Shown piece after piece: positions 52,120 to 60,959 of a stretch of DNA of 64,000 nt. This DNA comes from Raoultibacter massiliensis (GTDB lineage Bacteria > Actinomycetota > Coriobacteriia > Coriobacteriales > Eggerthellaceae), in NCBI RefSeq assembly GCF_900199545.1, contig NZ_LT962671.1, positions 1,453,753-1,517,752 on the forward strand, written 5' to 3'. The position numbers and the translations under genes were made by a program. The notes below the pieces were generated by a model, which saw only the letters and a list, made by a program, of their open reading frames with translations, was not told where the DNA came from and ran no database searches. The number at the start of each line of letters is the position of its first letter. Positions within the stretch are counted from its first letter, which is position 1.

Positions 52120-52584
52120 CTATTCGGCAGACTCTTCGGCAGGAGCCTCGGCAACGGCCTCGGCTGCTTCTTCGGCAACGGCCTCAGCGGCTTCCGCTTC
52201 GCCCGCAACAGCTTCCTGCTCGGCCTTTGCGGCCTCGGCTTCCGACTTCTTGGCGAACTCGGCGGCACGGGCGGCCTTCTCGGCTGCCTTCGCCTCGCGC
52301 TCGGCCTTCTTGGCTGCTTCGGCGGCCTCGATGGCGGCTGCGCGCTCTGCCCGCTTTGCGGCCTCGCGTGCTGCAACGGCTTCCTTGGCAGAACCGAACT
52401 TATCGGCAAAGCGCTGAACGCGTCCGCCGGTATCGATGAACTTCTGCTGACCGGTGAAGAACGGGTGGCACTTGTTGCAGAGGTCGATCCTCAGCTCGGG
52501 CTTGGTGGAGCGGGTCTGCCAGGTGTTCCCGCAGCTGCACGTAACCGTGCAGTCGACATAATCCGGATGAATTCCTTGTTTCAT
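52120..52584 (-). CDS. rpmE: 50S ribosomal protein L31 with a long Ala/Glu tail
   Basis: A 154-residue protein. Residues 1-68 are a zinc-type L31 with C16, C18, C36 and C39 as metal ligands and the [20 protein letters not shown] block. The last 85 residues are an Ala/Glu/Lys-rich segment, probably one long helix or coiled coil, ending [18 protein letters not shown]31 is normally 65-85 residues. GGAGAA precedes the ATG. The C+ (zinc) form suggests an alternative C- copy could exist elsewhere. Confidence 0.92.
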   Translation of the reverse strand: MKQGIHPDYVDCTVTCSCGNTWQTRSTKPELRIDLCNKCHPFFTGQQKFIDTGGRVQRFADKFGSAKEAVAAREAAKRAERAAAIEAAEAAKKAEREAKAAEKAARAAEFAKKSEAEAAKAEQEAVAGEAEAAEAVAEEAAEAVAEAPAEESAE

Positions 52585-52714
52585 TGGTTTCTCCTTTACG
52601 GGCCTTGGTTTCCGACCAAGGCGAAGACAAGCCTATCTATGATAGCACACTGCTTGCCTCTTGTCTTCGGCACGTCATTAGGCCTGCCCCACCCCACAAA
52701 CCCTGCATAAACGC

Positions 52715-52742
52715 AAAACCGGCGGCTCCGAAGAGCCGCCGG
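52715..52742 (-). terminator. Terminator of the desulfoferrodoxin gene
   Basis: A ten-base-pair GC stem (52719-52728 with 52733-52742) closes a TTCG tetraloop on the minus strand and is followed by TTTT (52718-52715). The stable tetraloop and T-tract make it a strong intrinsic terminator, 21 bases past the stop. Confidence 0.8.
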
Positions 52743-52762
52743 CGCCAAACGAATTCGTCTGA

Positions 52763-53143
52763 TTAGACTTCGGCGACCCACAGGCCGTGAAGGTTGCAGT
52801 ACTCGTACACCTTGAGCGGCTTATCGCCTTCGGCTACGGCGAAATCGGCCACAGGAGCGCTCTCGGGCGTCAGTTCGACGATCTGGTAACCGCCCTCGGT
52901 CACCAAGCAGATAAAGGTGATGTAGTGCTCCGGCGTCATGGGATGAAGCACACTTCCCACCTGCACGTGAACGTTAGCGCCATCGACCTTCACGTCGGGC
53001 ACATGCTTCTCGACCGCCGCGTCGACGGTGTTGGCGGTGATCTCTTCCATCTTCTCGCCACAGCAGACCAGCGGCACTCCCGAATCGAACGGCTTTACGG
53101 CTATGTTTCCGCAATGGGTGCAACGATAGAACTTAACGTCCAT
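52763..53143 (-). CDS. dfx: Desulfoferrodoxin (superoxide reductase)
   Basis: A 126-residue two-centre superoxide reductase. Centre I ligands are C8, C11, C27 and C28; centre II has H47, H67, H73, H119 and C116 (HPM, HYI, YCNLHGLW). All five centre II ligands of the family are present. It reduces superoxide to peroxide without making O2, a standard defence in strict anaerobes. GGAGGAAACC precedes the ATG; the gene lies between rpmE and lgt. Confidence 0.95.
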   Translation of the reverse strand: MDVKFYRCTHCGNIAVKPFDSGVPLVCCGEKMEEITANTVDAAVEKHVPDVKVDGANVHVQVGSVLHPMTPEHYITFICLVTEGGYQIVELTPESAPVADFAVAEGDKPLKVYEYCNLHGLWVAEV

Positions 53144-53180
53144 GGTTTCCTCCTCGGTGGTTTTCGTCTTTTCTTATATG

Positions 53181-54014
53181 CTATTCTACTGGTGGCAATT
53201 CTGGAAGTCCCTGTTGAGGCAGCTTCATTTTAATCGCATAAACCAGCACGCCGATGCCCACGAGGATCAGGGGCACCGAGAGCAGCTGGCCCATGGTGAG
53301 CCATCCGCCCCACAGATATCCTAGCTGCACATCGGGTTCGCGGACGAACTCGATGACAAACCGAAAACAACCGTACATAATAAGGAAAATCCCGAGGAAC
53401 GTGCCGCGAGAGCGCGGCGGCGTCTTGCGCGACAGAAGGTACAAGACAAGGAACAAGACGATTCCCTCCAGTATCGCCTCGTAAAGCTGCGAAGGATGGC
53501 GGGGCATCATCCCTGCGCTGCCGCCGAACGCCACGCCCCAGGCGACGTCGGTGGGCGCACCCCACAGCTCGCCGTTGATGAAATTCGCGCACCTTCCGAA
53601 GAACAGGCCGATCGGTGCACCGATGCACCCGAGATCGGCCAGCGTGAGATACGGGATCTTCGTGAGCTTTGCCGCCACGACTCCCGCAACCAGAGCACCG
53701 ATAAGTCCCCCGTGAAAGCTCATGCCGCCATGGTTGAACGCAAGTATCTCAAGCGGGTTTTGAAGGTAGCTTCCGTTGCCGTAAAACAGCACGTAGCCGA
53801 GCCTGCCACCGATGATCACGCCGATGATCACGCAGAACATGATCGTGATGAGGGAATCGGCGTCGATGCGAACCTTCCAGCGCTTGGATACCCGATACAT
53901 CACGAACGCCGCACACACGAAACCGAGCACGTAGGCGATCCCGTACCATCTGACCACGATGGGCCCGAACGAGAACGCTATCGGATCGAGACTCTGATAG
54001 ATTTCGTTGAGCAT
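53181..54014 (-). CDS. lgt: Prolipoprotein diacylglyceryl transferase
   Basis: A 277-residue membrane enzyme that attaches diacylglycerol to the lipobox cysteine of prolipoproteins. ATG at 54014 follows GGAGGA. Seven hydrophobic helices and the signature GRCANFINGELWG (about residues 136-148) are present, as is HPSQLYEA. Its substrates here include the lipoproteins encoded at 16205-18127, 40786-41559 and 63584 onward. Confidence 0.95.
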   Translation of the reverse strand: MLNEIYQSLDPIAFSFGPIVVRWYGIAYVLGFVCAAFVMYRVSKRWKVRIDADSLITIMFCVIIGVIIGGRLGYVLFYGNGSYLQNPLEILAFNHGGMSFHGGLIGALVAGVVAAKLTKIPYLTLADLGCIGAPIGLFFGRCANFINGELWGAPTDVAWGVAFGGSAGMMPRHPSQLYEAILEGIVLFLVLYLLSRKTPPRSRGTFLGIFLIMYGCFRFVIEFVREPDVQLGYLWGGWLTMGQLLSVPLILVGIGVLVYAIKMKLPQQGLPELPPVE

Positions 54015-54026
54015 GCTTCCTCCAAT

Positions 54027-54050
54027 AAAAAGCGCCGCATCAAGCGGCGC
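54027..54050 (-). terminator. Terminator upstream of lgt
   Basis: A seven-base-pair stem (54032-54038 with 54044-54050) with a 5-base loop and a TTTTTATT tail on the minus strand (54031-54027). It lies between the zinc-ribbon gene and lgt, only 13 bases before the lgt start, so it either ends the upstream transcript or attenuates lgt. Confidence 0.65.
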
Positions 54051-54119
54051 ATCGTCGCATTCCACCATCCAAACGGAAAACAGACCGCACGCGGCAGCAT
54101 CCGTCGAAAGGAGTCGAGC

Positions 54120-54341
54120 CTACTGCCCCGCGCCCATGCCGGCGCCCACTTCGATCGCCGCGAACTTTATCTCTTCGCGCAACTGCGCGGGAATCGCGTG
54201 AACCGAAGAAACCGCAGAGCCGCAATGGGGACAATGCAGGGAAAACAGAGCGGTATCCTTTCTCAGCACCATCATGGAATCGTATTCGCATACATCGAGA
54301 TCGGTTGCTCCGCAAGCGGGACAGGTCAGCTTTGCCGTCAT
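54120..54341 (-). CDS. Small zinc-ribbon protein
   Basis: A 73-residue protein. ATG at 54341 follows GGGAGA by ten bases. A CPAC/CPHC pair of knuckles separated by about 30 residues forms one zinc ribbon, with a hydrophilic helical C-terminus (PAQLREEIKFAAIEVG). It has no signal or membrane segment. The function cannot be assigned; such proteins often bind nucleic acid. Confidence 0.65.
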   Translation of the reverse strand: MTAKLTCPACGATDLDVCEYDSMMVLRKDTALFSLHCPHCGSAVSSVHAIPAQLREEIKFAAIEVGAGMGAGQ

Positions 54342-54413
54342 CGCTTTCACATCTCCCTTCGTACGCCATCGTTCCGTGCCGTGCTTTAGGCACATTGTAG
54401 CAGAAGGCAGGCC

Positions 54414-54704
54414 TTACAAAAGGAAACGATTGGGATTCCCTTGGCGCGAAGAGTCGCCCGTGCGATCGGCATGCGCGGGACCGTTCGTTAAGAAGAACTC
54501 GCAGAACCGGCAGACCTCCTTGACGGAAGCCTCGTAATCAAGTTCGGGGTTGAGCAGAAGCTCGAAATCGGTTGCCACGGCATGCGTTTCGCGATGGCAT
54601 GCCGCGTAATGGCAGTCGGCAGGACACGGCTCGCCCGGTTGATTGTGCGGACACCGCGATTGCATCTCGTCATCGCAGCCCCGCATCTCCCAGCATACAG
54701 CCAT
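54414..54704 (-). CDS. Hypothetical Cys-rich protein
   Basis: A 96-residue protein with eight cysteines, starting MAVCWEMRGC, which resembles the two-CW or CWxxxxC-type metal-binding proteins. Cysteine pairs occur at CPHN...CPADC...C and CRFC. GGCAGGAAC precedes the ATG. The end (residues 75-96) is polar and may not be conserved. It could bind a metal or Fe-S cluster. Placement next to a NifU-like gene makes the latter worth testing. Confidence 0.55.
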   Translation of the reverse strand: MAVCWEMRGCDDEMQSRCPHNQPGEPCPADCHYAACHRETHAVATDFELLLNPELDYEASVKEVCRFCEFFLTNGPAHADRTGDSSRQGNPNRFLL

Positions 54705-54754
54705 GTTCCTGCCGACCTTTCTTGTCTCTTCTATCGTTTGCGGTGATAAATTGG

Positions 54755-54985
54755 CTACACCGCGGGTACTACCTTGGTAACGCCCGGCACGCGCTCTTTG
54801 AGAATGCGCTCGACGCCGTTTGCAAGCGTCATCTGAGACATGGGGCAGCCCTTGCAGGCACCCTGCAGCTCGACGGTTACAGTGCCGTCCTCCGCAACGT
54901 CGACGAGCTGGACATCGCCGCCGTCAGCCTGGAGGCTCGGACGGATAAGCTCGAGCACTGCGGCCACATCGTTCTTTTCTACCAT
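54755..54985 (-). CDS. NifU-like Fe-S scaffold domain protein
   Basis: A 76-residue protein consisting only of a NifU C-terminal domain, with CxxC at C44 and C47 (GACKGCPMSQMT). ATG at 54985 follows GAAGGGA. Such stand-alone proteins deliver or carry Fe-S clusters. The many iron-sulfur proteins of the genome are possible recipients. It is separated from the LCP gene by 81 bases. Confidence 0.9.
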   Translation of the reverse strand: MVEKNDVAAVLELIRPSLQADGGDVQLVDVAEDGTVTVELQGACKGCPMSQMTLANGVERILKERVPGVTKVVPAV

Positions 54986-55066
54986 GATGCAAATCCCTTC
55001 TACGGTTAGCGTTCCGATCGATTGTAGCACACTGAAGACCGTGCGGCCCCGAGTGCGGCAAGCGGA

Positions 55067-56566
55067 TCAATTCAACGGCTGCCAGTCTTTTCCAAGCATG
55101 ACGAGCACGTCGGTTTCGAACGCGTAGAATCCGTTCGAAGGCACCGCGCGACCCGTGCCCAGATACTTCACAACCGATTCCGCCGCTTCCTTGTACGCGT
55201 CGTCCTGGTACACGACCAGCGTTTCGTTGTATACGTACTGATCGGCGTTGCCGGTTTCGGTTACCTGGAAGCCGCCTTCGGCAAGGGAATCGGCCATCTG
55301 CTGGGCGCCGCCTGTGATGCCCGAGCCGTTGCGCACGGTTATCTTGAAGCTCGCAGGATCGACCGACAAGGCGGTCTCGTCGGCGGGAGTCGGGTCCTCG
55401 CCCGCCTCGATGGCCTCGAGCATGGCCGCCCACTCGTCTTCAGACGCAATGAAGTACTCTGCGCCCGTCGTCGAACTCGTCAGAGCGTAACCGGGCATCC
55501 GCACGGCATGCACCCGAGACAGATCTACGCCCCTTAACGAATCGATGAGGCCCATGGCATCCGATGCGGAATAATCGGTTCGCACCGTCCCCGCAATGGC
55601 GTCAAGCGTGGGGATGATGCTGAAGGCATTGGTTTGAAGCAGCTTCTCAGCCAAAGCGAGAACGACTTTCTGCTGGTTTTCGGCACGCGTCTCATCGCCT
55701 TCGGCAAAGTTCAACGCACGGCACAGCGTCAGCACCGTTTTGCCATCGAGGGTTTGCGTGCCTGCGGGGATGTAAGTGTCCCCCGCATTGGGATCGTCGA
55801 CCTCCTGGCCGATATCCACTGTCAGGCCTCCCAGGTAGTCGACCAGGCTCTCAAGCCCTTCGGCATCGGTCTTGATCAGATGGGAAACGTTCACGCCCGT
55901 AAAGCTCGCAACCGTTGATACGAGATATTCGTCTCCCCCGAGCAGCTGCGCATCGGCGATCCGATGCGCATTGCCGTCGCTCAACGACACCTGCGCGTTA
56001 GCGGGCACCGACACGAGGGTAACCTGCTTGCTTTCGGAATCGACGCGGACGAGCATGAGCATATCGGGGCCTTCGTAATCCTGTCCCGCCCGCGAAAACT
56101 CGCCCACAAGCAACGTATAGGGAGCGTCGCCTTCCGCAGGGGCGACCAGAGCGCTTTTCGCATTGGAATCGCCCAGGCTCATCTTGTCGGATACCGACCC
56201 GAAATACGCGGCGATGCCGACGCCTCCCGCCACGCAAACGACCAGCAGCACGACGGCAAGGGCGATTGCGATGCCTTTGAAGCGGGCCTTCCTCTGGATG
56301 CCATCGGCGAAATCGCGTTGCGAAACGCGACGCGAATAGGCTGAATCGCTTTCGCGCGTCGACGTCGTCGGCAGCACGTGGTCGACGATGCCGCGCTGCG
56401 CGCGCACCGACTTGCGGGGGTTCGAAAACTCCACGGAGCTGCCGCTTGCGCGGCCGGGCGTTTTACGAGCGCTCGACGGCACGTGCGTGCCTATGGTGGC
56501 GTCGCGCAGTTTACGCGACGTACGGTTCGAATGGGAAGCCGAAATCTTCCTCCGTTTGTACGCCAT
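55067..56566 (-). CDS. LytR-CpsA-Psr family protein
   Basis: A 499-residue protein. A basic cytoplasmic N-terminus of about 95 residues precedes one membrane helix (96-120). The LCP domain (about 145-350) keeps the arginine/aspartate-bearing blocks (PDMLMLVRVD, LCRALNFAEGDETRAENQQ). A LytR_C domain follows (FKITVRNGSGITGGAQQMAD). LCP enzymes transfer teichoic acid or other glycopolymers from lipid carriers to peptidoglycan. AGGATC precedes the ATG. Confidence 0.9.
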   Translation of the reverse strand: MAYKRRKISASHSNRTSRKLRDATIGTHVPSSARKTPGRASGSSVEFSNPRKSVRAQRGIVDHVLPTTSTRESDSAYSRRVSQRDFADGIQRKARFKGIAIALAVVLLVVCVAGGVGIAAYFGSVSDKMSLGDSNAKSALVAPAEGDAPYTLLVGEFSRAGQDYEGPDMLMLVRVDSESKQVTLVSVPANAQVSLSDGNAHRIADAQLLGGDEYLVSTVASFTGVNVSHLIKTDAEGLESLVDYLGGLTVDIGQEVDDPNAGDTYIPAGTQTLDGKTVLTLCRALNFAEGDETRAENQQKVVLALAEKLLQTNAFSIIPTLDAIAGTVRTDYSASDAMGLIDSLRGVDLSRVHAVRMPGYALTSSTTGAEYFIASEDEWAAMLEAIEAGEDPTPADETALSVDPASFKITVRNGSGITGGAQQMADSLAEGGFQVTETGNADQYVYNETLVVYQDDAYKEAAESVVKYLGTGRAVPSNGFYAFETDVLVMLGKDWQPLN

Positions 56567-56599
56567 TCGGTGATCCTAACGTCTATGACGGACGGGTTC

Positions 56600-57871
56600 T
56601 TACGGAAGAACCGTCCTTTCGACATCGGCGCCGAGGGATCGCAGCTTTCCCACGTAATCCTCGTAGCCTCTATCGATATGGGATATCTCGTGTACATGGG
56701 TTTCGCCTTCGGCGGCAATCCCCGCTAAGACGAGAGCGGCGCCTGCGCGCAGATCGGTCGACGAGACCGGTGCGCCCTGCAGCCGTTCGACGCCGCGAAC
56801 AAGAGCATGATGCCCTTCGATCGTGATATCGGCCCCCATGCGGACCAATTCCGACGCGAACATGAAGCGGTTTTCGAATACGTTTTCCGAGATAACCGAG
56901 TTCCCCTCGGCAAGCGAGGCGAGCAGCATGTACTGGGCCTGCAGATCGGTTGGAAAGCCGGGATGGGGCAATGTCTGGATGTCGATCGCCTGGATGGGCT
57001 CGGTTCGGGAAACCGTGATGGAATCGCCTTCGACTTCGATCTCGCAGCCCATGGCGTCGAGCTTCATGAGAGCCATGCGGAGAAACGAAGCGTCGATGCC
57101 CGTCACCGTAACGGGACCGCCGACAAGCGCGGCCCCCGCAAGAAACGTACCCGCCTCGATGCGGTCGCCGACCGTCGTATGCTCGCAGGGGTGCATCGAC
57201 TGAAGCGGAACGCCCTCGATTTCGATGATGGACGAACCTGCGCCCGAAACGCGCGCACCCATGGCGTTGAGCATGTTCACCAAATCTACGATCTCGGGTT
57301 CGCGCGCAGCGTTCTCGATAACGGTTGCACCCTCCGCAACGACCGATGCCATGACCATGTTCTCGGTGGCGCCGACGCTGGGGAACTCGAGTACGACATG
57401 AGCGCCGTGCAACCCGTTCGGAGTCGTGGCCTCCAGGAATCCATGATCGATTTCGAAGTTCACGCCTAAAGCCTCGAGACCGATCATATGCATGTCGATC
57501 TTGCGCGCGCCGATCTGGCACCCGCCGGGCATAGCGACCCGAGCGCGCCCGAACCGACCGACCAAGGGACCGAGCACCGAGATGCTCGCGCGCATCTTCG
57601 ATACGAGCTCGTAGGGGGTTTCGCATTCCGTCACGTTCGTCGCGTCGATGGCGAGCGTATGCCCATCGCGCTCGACAGTAGCACCGAGACGCCTGATGAC
57701 ATCGGCCATTATGTTGATATCGGAAATGAGAGGCACGTTATGCACCACCGAAACCCCTTGGCCGAGAATCGATGCGGCCATGAGCTTGAGCGCCGAGTTC
57801 TTGGCACCGGATACGGCAACCGTACCCGCAAGCTTCGAGTTTCCCCTGACGATGATGATTTCCTCTGGCAT
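56600..57871 (-). CDS. murA: UDP-N-acetylglucosamine 1-carboxyvinyltransferase
   Basis: A 423-residue MurA if the ATG at 57871 is used, matching the usual family length. Ribosome sites at both this and the upstream in-frame ATG/GTG (to 57934) are weak. K24-N25 (GAKNSA) and the active cysteine C118 (MPGGCQIG) are present; cysteine rather than aspartate predicts normal fosfomycin sensitivity. The enzyme adds enolpyruvate to UDP-GlcNAc, the first step of peptidoglycan synthesis. Confidence 0.92.
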   Translation of the reverse strand: MPEEIIIVRGNSKLAGTVAVSGAKNSALKLMAASILGQGVSVVHNVPLISDINIMADVIRRLGATVERDGHTLAIDATNVTECETPYELVSKMRASISVLGPLVGRFGRARVAMPGGCQIGARKIDMHMIGLEALGVNFEIDHGFLEATTPNGLHGAHVVLEFPSVGATENMVMASVVAEGATVIENAAREPEIVDLVNMLNAMGARVSGAGSSIIEIEGVPLQSMHPCEHTTVGDRIEAGTFLAGAALVGGPVTVTGIDASFLRMALMKLDAMGCEIEVEGDSITVSRTEPIQAIDIQTLPHPGFPTDLQAQYMLLASLAEGNSVISENVFENRFMFASELVRMGADITIEGHHALVRGVERLQGAPVSSTDLRAGAALVLAGIAAEGETHVHEISHIDRGYEDYVGKLRSLGADVERTVLP

Positions 57872-58372
57872 AACCCCGTCTTTCTGTTCGGAAAAGTCCT
57901 CATCCACCATAAAAGAACCGCCGCACATGCGCATGCCCTACCATCGAACATCCACAACGAAAGCAGAGGGATTCAACGGTGCCTTGAAACGGACTTGCGC
58001 GCGCATGCAAGATGCATCCGCGCTTCGGCGTTCAGGAGCCGACCATGCTGGAGCAGGCTCGCGCGATGCAACGAAGCAAACGTCGATAAGCCCAACCCGA
58101 TCCGAGCGTGCTCGAACCAGAAGGCCCGACACGGCTCGAACCTCGGCGGCCGCTGCTTGCCCGTCGCCTGCCGCTGTCTGTTGCCCGCCGAGTCATCGCC
58201 CGGCCATCGCCTGTTGCTGCCCGCTGCCCGGCCTCTATTGCTCACCGACCGCCGCCCACCGTCCGCTGCCCGCATGGATCCGAGACCCGGCGAAGCCGCA
58301 GAACCATCGCGGCAATTCGACCGAAACAGAAACCACAGGGCAGACCCCGCTGTTTCGGCAGGGAAAATCCCG
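57872..58372. other. murA upstream region with no supported gene
   Basis: About 500 bases upstream of murA. The stretch 58140-58280 is a compositional oddity, made of repeated CTGCCCG and CCGCC-like words without a periodic reading frame. Next to it lies a short palindrome (GGGAAAATCCC, near 58361) at the edge of the large inverted repeat. No plausible ribosome site with a coding frame was found. Confidence 0.45.
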
Positions 58373-58521
58373 AAAGTGGCTGAAATTTACGGTTTGGGCA
58401 GTCATGGCATCGGCAGTCTTTGATTTATTTGATCATCAGTCAGCATATCTGCAGGTCATGATTTTTCATTCAGAAGATAATCCTGTCTTCGATTGCCCAA
58501 ACCGTAAATTTCAGCCACTTT
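58373..58521. repeat. 28-bp perfect inverted repeat enclosing a 93-base AT-rich segment
   Basis: Arms 58373-58400 and 58494-58521 are exact reverse complements over 28 bases. The 93-base interior is much richer in A+T than its surroundings. Outward on one side lies the murA upstream region, on the other the tsf terminator. The design could be an invertible segment, a fold-back element or a very stable RNA hairpin. No recombinase gene is adjacent in the window. Confidence 0.8.
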
Positions 58522-58683
58522 TGAACCCTCTTCTGTCATTTGCAGGCTCGGCGGAGCCGAGACGCCCGCTCGAGCATTCGCGCCGACAGGCCCAGACGGT
58601 CGCAGCATTCGCTCACGACATCCACACCGCCAGACACGAACGCCCGCAAGGCAAAAGCACCGAAGAGTCGAAGCCGCGCACGT

Positions 58684-58716
58684 AAAAATGCCGGCAGCCA
58701 AACGGCCGCCGGCATT
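58684..58716 (-). terminator. Terminator of the rpsB-tsf operon
   Basis: The minus strand shows an imperfect GC stem (58688-58700 against 58704-58716) with a short loop and a TTTTT tail (58688-58684). It is 24 bases past the tsf stop and is the expected end of the rpsB-tsf transcript. Confidence 0.85.
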
Positions 58717-58740
58717 CGGTTCAGCGAATGAAGCTTGAAG

Positions 58741-59607
58741 CTACTCGGCGTCGCCGAGCACGAAGCGGGTGAAGTTCACGATCTTGATTTCGCCGCCCAG
58801 GTTCTTGGCAACCTCGGCAGTGTACTCCGCGACGCTCTGGTCGGGGTTTTTCACGTATGCCTGCTCGGTCAGCGTGTTCTCCTTGAAGAACTTCTCCAAG
58901 CGCCCCGTCGCCATCTTCTCCTGAATGGCCTCGGGCTTGCCGGACTCGGCCGCCTGAGCCATGTAGATGGCCTTCTCATGCTCCACGACGCTCGGATCGA
59001 CGGCATCGCGGTTCGCGGCAACCGGGGATGCCGCGGCTACCTGCATGGCGACATCGCGGCCGTACTGCGCGAACTCGGCCGACGTGGGATCGATGCCCTC
59101 AACGTCGAACTCCACGAGAACGCCGATCTTGCCGCCGCCATGGATGTAGGAGGAAACAGCACCGCCTTCGGCAACGCCGAAACGCGAAAGCTGGATGTTC
59201 TCGCCAAGCGTATGGATGGCGTCGGTCACAACGGCCTCGACCGTCTCGCCTTCGACTTCGACGGCTTTAAGGGCATCGAGATCGGCAGGCTTCGCGGCAA
59301 GCGCAGCCTTGGCGATTTTCTCAGCGTAGGCCTTGAACTTGTCGTTCATACCCACGAAGTCGGTTTCGCAGTTCAACTCGACAACGGCACCGGCAGTGCA
59401 GTCATCGGAGACGATGGCCATAACCGTACCCTCGTTGGTGGCGCGGCCGGCTTTCTTGGCAACGGCGGCGAGTCCGCGGGTACGCAGAACGTCGACGGCC
59501 TTCTCGATGTCGCCCTCGGCCTCGACGAGCGCCTTCTTGCACTCCATCATGCCGGCGCCGGTCATCTCGCGAAGCTCTTTGACCATAGAAGCTGTAATCT
59601 CAGCCAT
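58741..59607 (-). CDS. tsf: Translation elongation factor Ts
   Basis: A 288-residue EF-Ts that recharges EF-Tu with GTP. ATG at 59607 follows AAAGGA. The N-terminal UBA-like module (VKELREMTGAGMMECKKALVEAEGD) and the core TDFVGMNDKF segment are intact. It follows rpsB by 79 bases; the longer open frame upstream is rpsB-tail sequence out of frame and is ignored. Confidence 0.96.
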   Translation of the reverse strand: MAEITASMVKELREMTGAGMMECKKALVEAEGDIEKAVDVLRTRGLAAVAKKAGRATNEGTVMAIVSDDCTAGAVVELNCETDFVGMNDKFKAYAEKIAKAALAAKPADLDALKAVEVEGETVEAVVTDAIHTLGENIQLSRFGVAEGGAVSSYIHGGGKIGVLVEFDVEGIDPTSAEFAQYGRDVAMQVAAASPVAANRDAVDPSVVEHEKAIYMAQAAESGKPEAIQEKMATGRLEKFFKENTLTEQAYVKNPDQSVAEYTAEVAKNLGGEIKIVNFTRFVLGDAE

Positions 59608-59686
59608 TGGATGTTTCCTTTCTCGATCAAACGGGATGCGAATCGCATTCGCGCCCGGGTCGTGTCGTTTCAATCGCAGCGAAGCG

Positions 59687-60568
59687 CTACTCGGCAGCCT
59701 TTTCCTCGGCTGCCTCGGCGGCAACTTCCGCCTCTGCGGCAGCTTCGACGGCGGCTTCGGCGACAACGGCGTCAGCGGCAACCTTCTCAACCGCAGCTTC
59801 CGCCTCGGTCTCGGCGATCGCAGCGACCGCCTCTGCCTCGACGGCGGTTTCCTGGGCTTCGCCGGCCATATCGGCAACGGTCACCGGCACAACGCCGCCA
59901 GCGATAACGGCATCGGCGATGAACTCGGCGAGCAAGCTCACCGAACGGATCGCGTCGTCGTTTGCAGGGATGCCGTAATCCACGTCGTCGGGATCGCAGT
60001 TGGTATCGAGCGTGCCCACGACCGGAATGTCAAGACGACGGGCTTCATGGATGGCGATGGTCTCGCGGTTGGTGTCGATGACGAAGACGGCCTCGGGAAC
60101 CTTCTTCATGTTGCGGATGCCGTTGAGGTTGGTCTGCAGTTTGGCAAGTTCTTTGCGAAGCAGAATCTGCTCCTTCTTGGGCAGAAGCTCCATGCGGCCG
60201 TCGGCCTCCATGGCCTCGAGCTCTTCCATGCGGGTCACGCGCGAGCGGATGGTCACGAAGTTGGTGAGCATGCCACCGAGCCAGCGGGCGTTCACATACG
60301 GCATGCCGCAGCGGTTCGCAGCATCGGCAACGGCCTCCTGAGCCTGCTTCTTCGTGCCGACGAACAGCACGGTACCGCCCTTGCGAGCAGTTTCGGAAAT
60401 GAAGGTGTAGGCCTTGTCGAGTCCGATGAGGGTTTGCTTGAGGTCGATGATGTAGATATCCCCGCGGCTGCCGAAAATGTACGGCTTCATCTTGGGGTTC
60501 CAACGGCGCGTCTGATGGCCGAAGTGGCTGCCTGCATCAAGCAGCGATTTAATGCTGACCTTGGTCAT
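59687..60568 (-). CDS. rpsB: 30S ribosomal protein S2 with an Ala/Glu-rich C-terminal extension
   Basis: A 293-residue S2. ATG at 60568 follows GGAGAG. The [19 protein letters not shown] start and the [22 protein letters not shown] block are typical. Residues about 230-293 are an extra Ala/Glu/Val-rich tail ([26 protein letters not shown]) likely to be helical. Gene order rpsB-tsf is the usual one. Confidence 0.96.
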   Translation of the reverse strand: MTKVSIKSLLDAGSHFGHQTRRWNPKMKPYIFGSRGDIYIIDLKQTLIGLDKAYTFISETARKGGTVLFVGTKKQAQEAVADAANRCGMPYVNARWLGGMLTNFVTIRSRVTRMEELEAMEADGRMELLPKKEQILLRKELAKLQTNLNGIRNMKKVPEAVFVIDTNRETIAIHEARRLDIPVVGTLDTNCDPDDVDYGIPANDDAIRSVSLLAEFIADAVIAGGVVPVTVADMAGEAQETAVEAEAVAAIAETEAEAAVEKVAADAVVAEAAVEAAAEAEVAAEAAEEKAAE

Positions 60569-60681
60569 GTTCTCTCCATTCGTTAATCCTCTGCCCGCGG
60601 TCTTCCCCAGTCCCGCAGCCTTTTTCGGTTGGCCACTGGCGGTGCCGGGTCGCACGAGCATGTGTAATTAGAAACTTGCAA

Positions 60682-60709
60682 AGTATAGCATTCGGACGCG
60701 GGAATGCAA
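60682..60709 (-). promoter_or_regulatory. Promoter of rpsB-tsf
   Basis: On the minus strand TTGCAT (60709-60704) and TATACT (60687-60682) are 16 bases apart, with a TG two bases upstream of the -10 (extended -10). The leader to the rpsB start is about 107 bases, long enough for S2-dependent autoregulation, which is known in other bacteria. Confidence 0.7.
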
Positions 60710-60784
60710 GCGGGCAACAGAGAACCGACACGAGCGATGCGAAACCGGATCGCAGCGAAGCGCAAGAAGGCCCGCAAAAGAAAC

Positions 60785-60809
60785 GGAGCCGCCGGGGGGA
60801 TGGCGGCTC
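60785..60809 (-). terminator. Orphan terminator-like hairpin
   Basis: A nine-base-pair GC stem (60785-60793 with 60801-60809) with a 7-base loop is followed on the minus strand by GTTTCTTTTGCG. It lies upstream of the rpsB promoter, between it and the divergent engB promoter, so no annotated minus-strand gene is ended by it. It could end an unseen short transcript or block read-through. Confidence 0.5.
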
Positions 60810-60871
60810 CAAGCAGAATCGCCTTCATGTCCTGCCGAATCCGAACCGGGCGCTTCGGATCGACGGTTCCT

Positions 60872-60900
60872 TTGGCAGCGCGCCTCCGATCGCCTATACT
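60872..60900 (+). promoter_or_regulatory. Promoter of engB
   Basis: TTGGCA (60872-60877) and TATACT (60895-60900) are 17 bases apart, 59 bases upstream of the engB ATG. Confidence 0.7.
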
Positions 60901-60959
60901 GAAACATCTCGAAACAAAGCGCAGCGCACGAAGCGGTGCCACCCGACCGAAGGCAGACG

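Noticed and set aside
58140..58280. Possible repeat array of CTGCCCG-like words
   Set aside because: The words are irregular in spacing and sequence, with no spacer/repeat structure as in CRISPR and no constant period.
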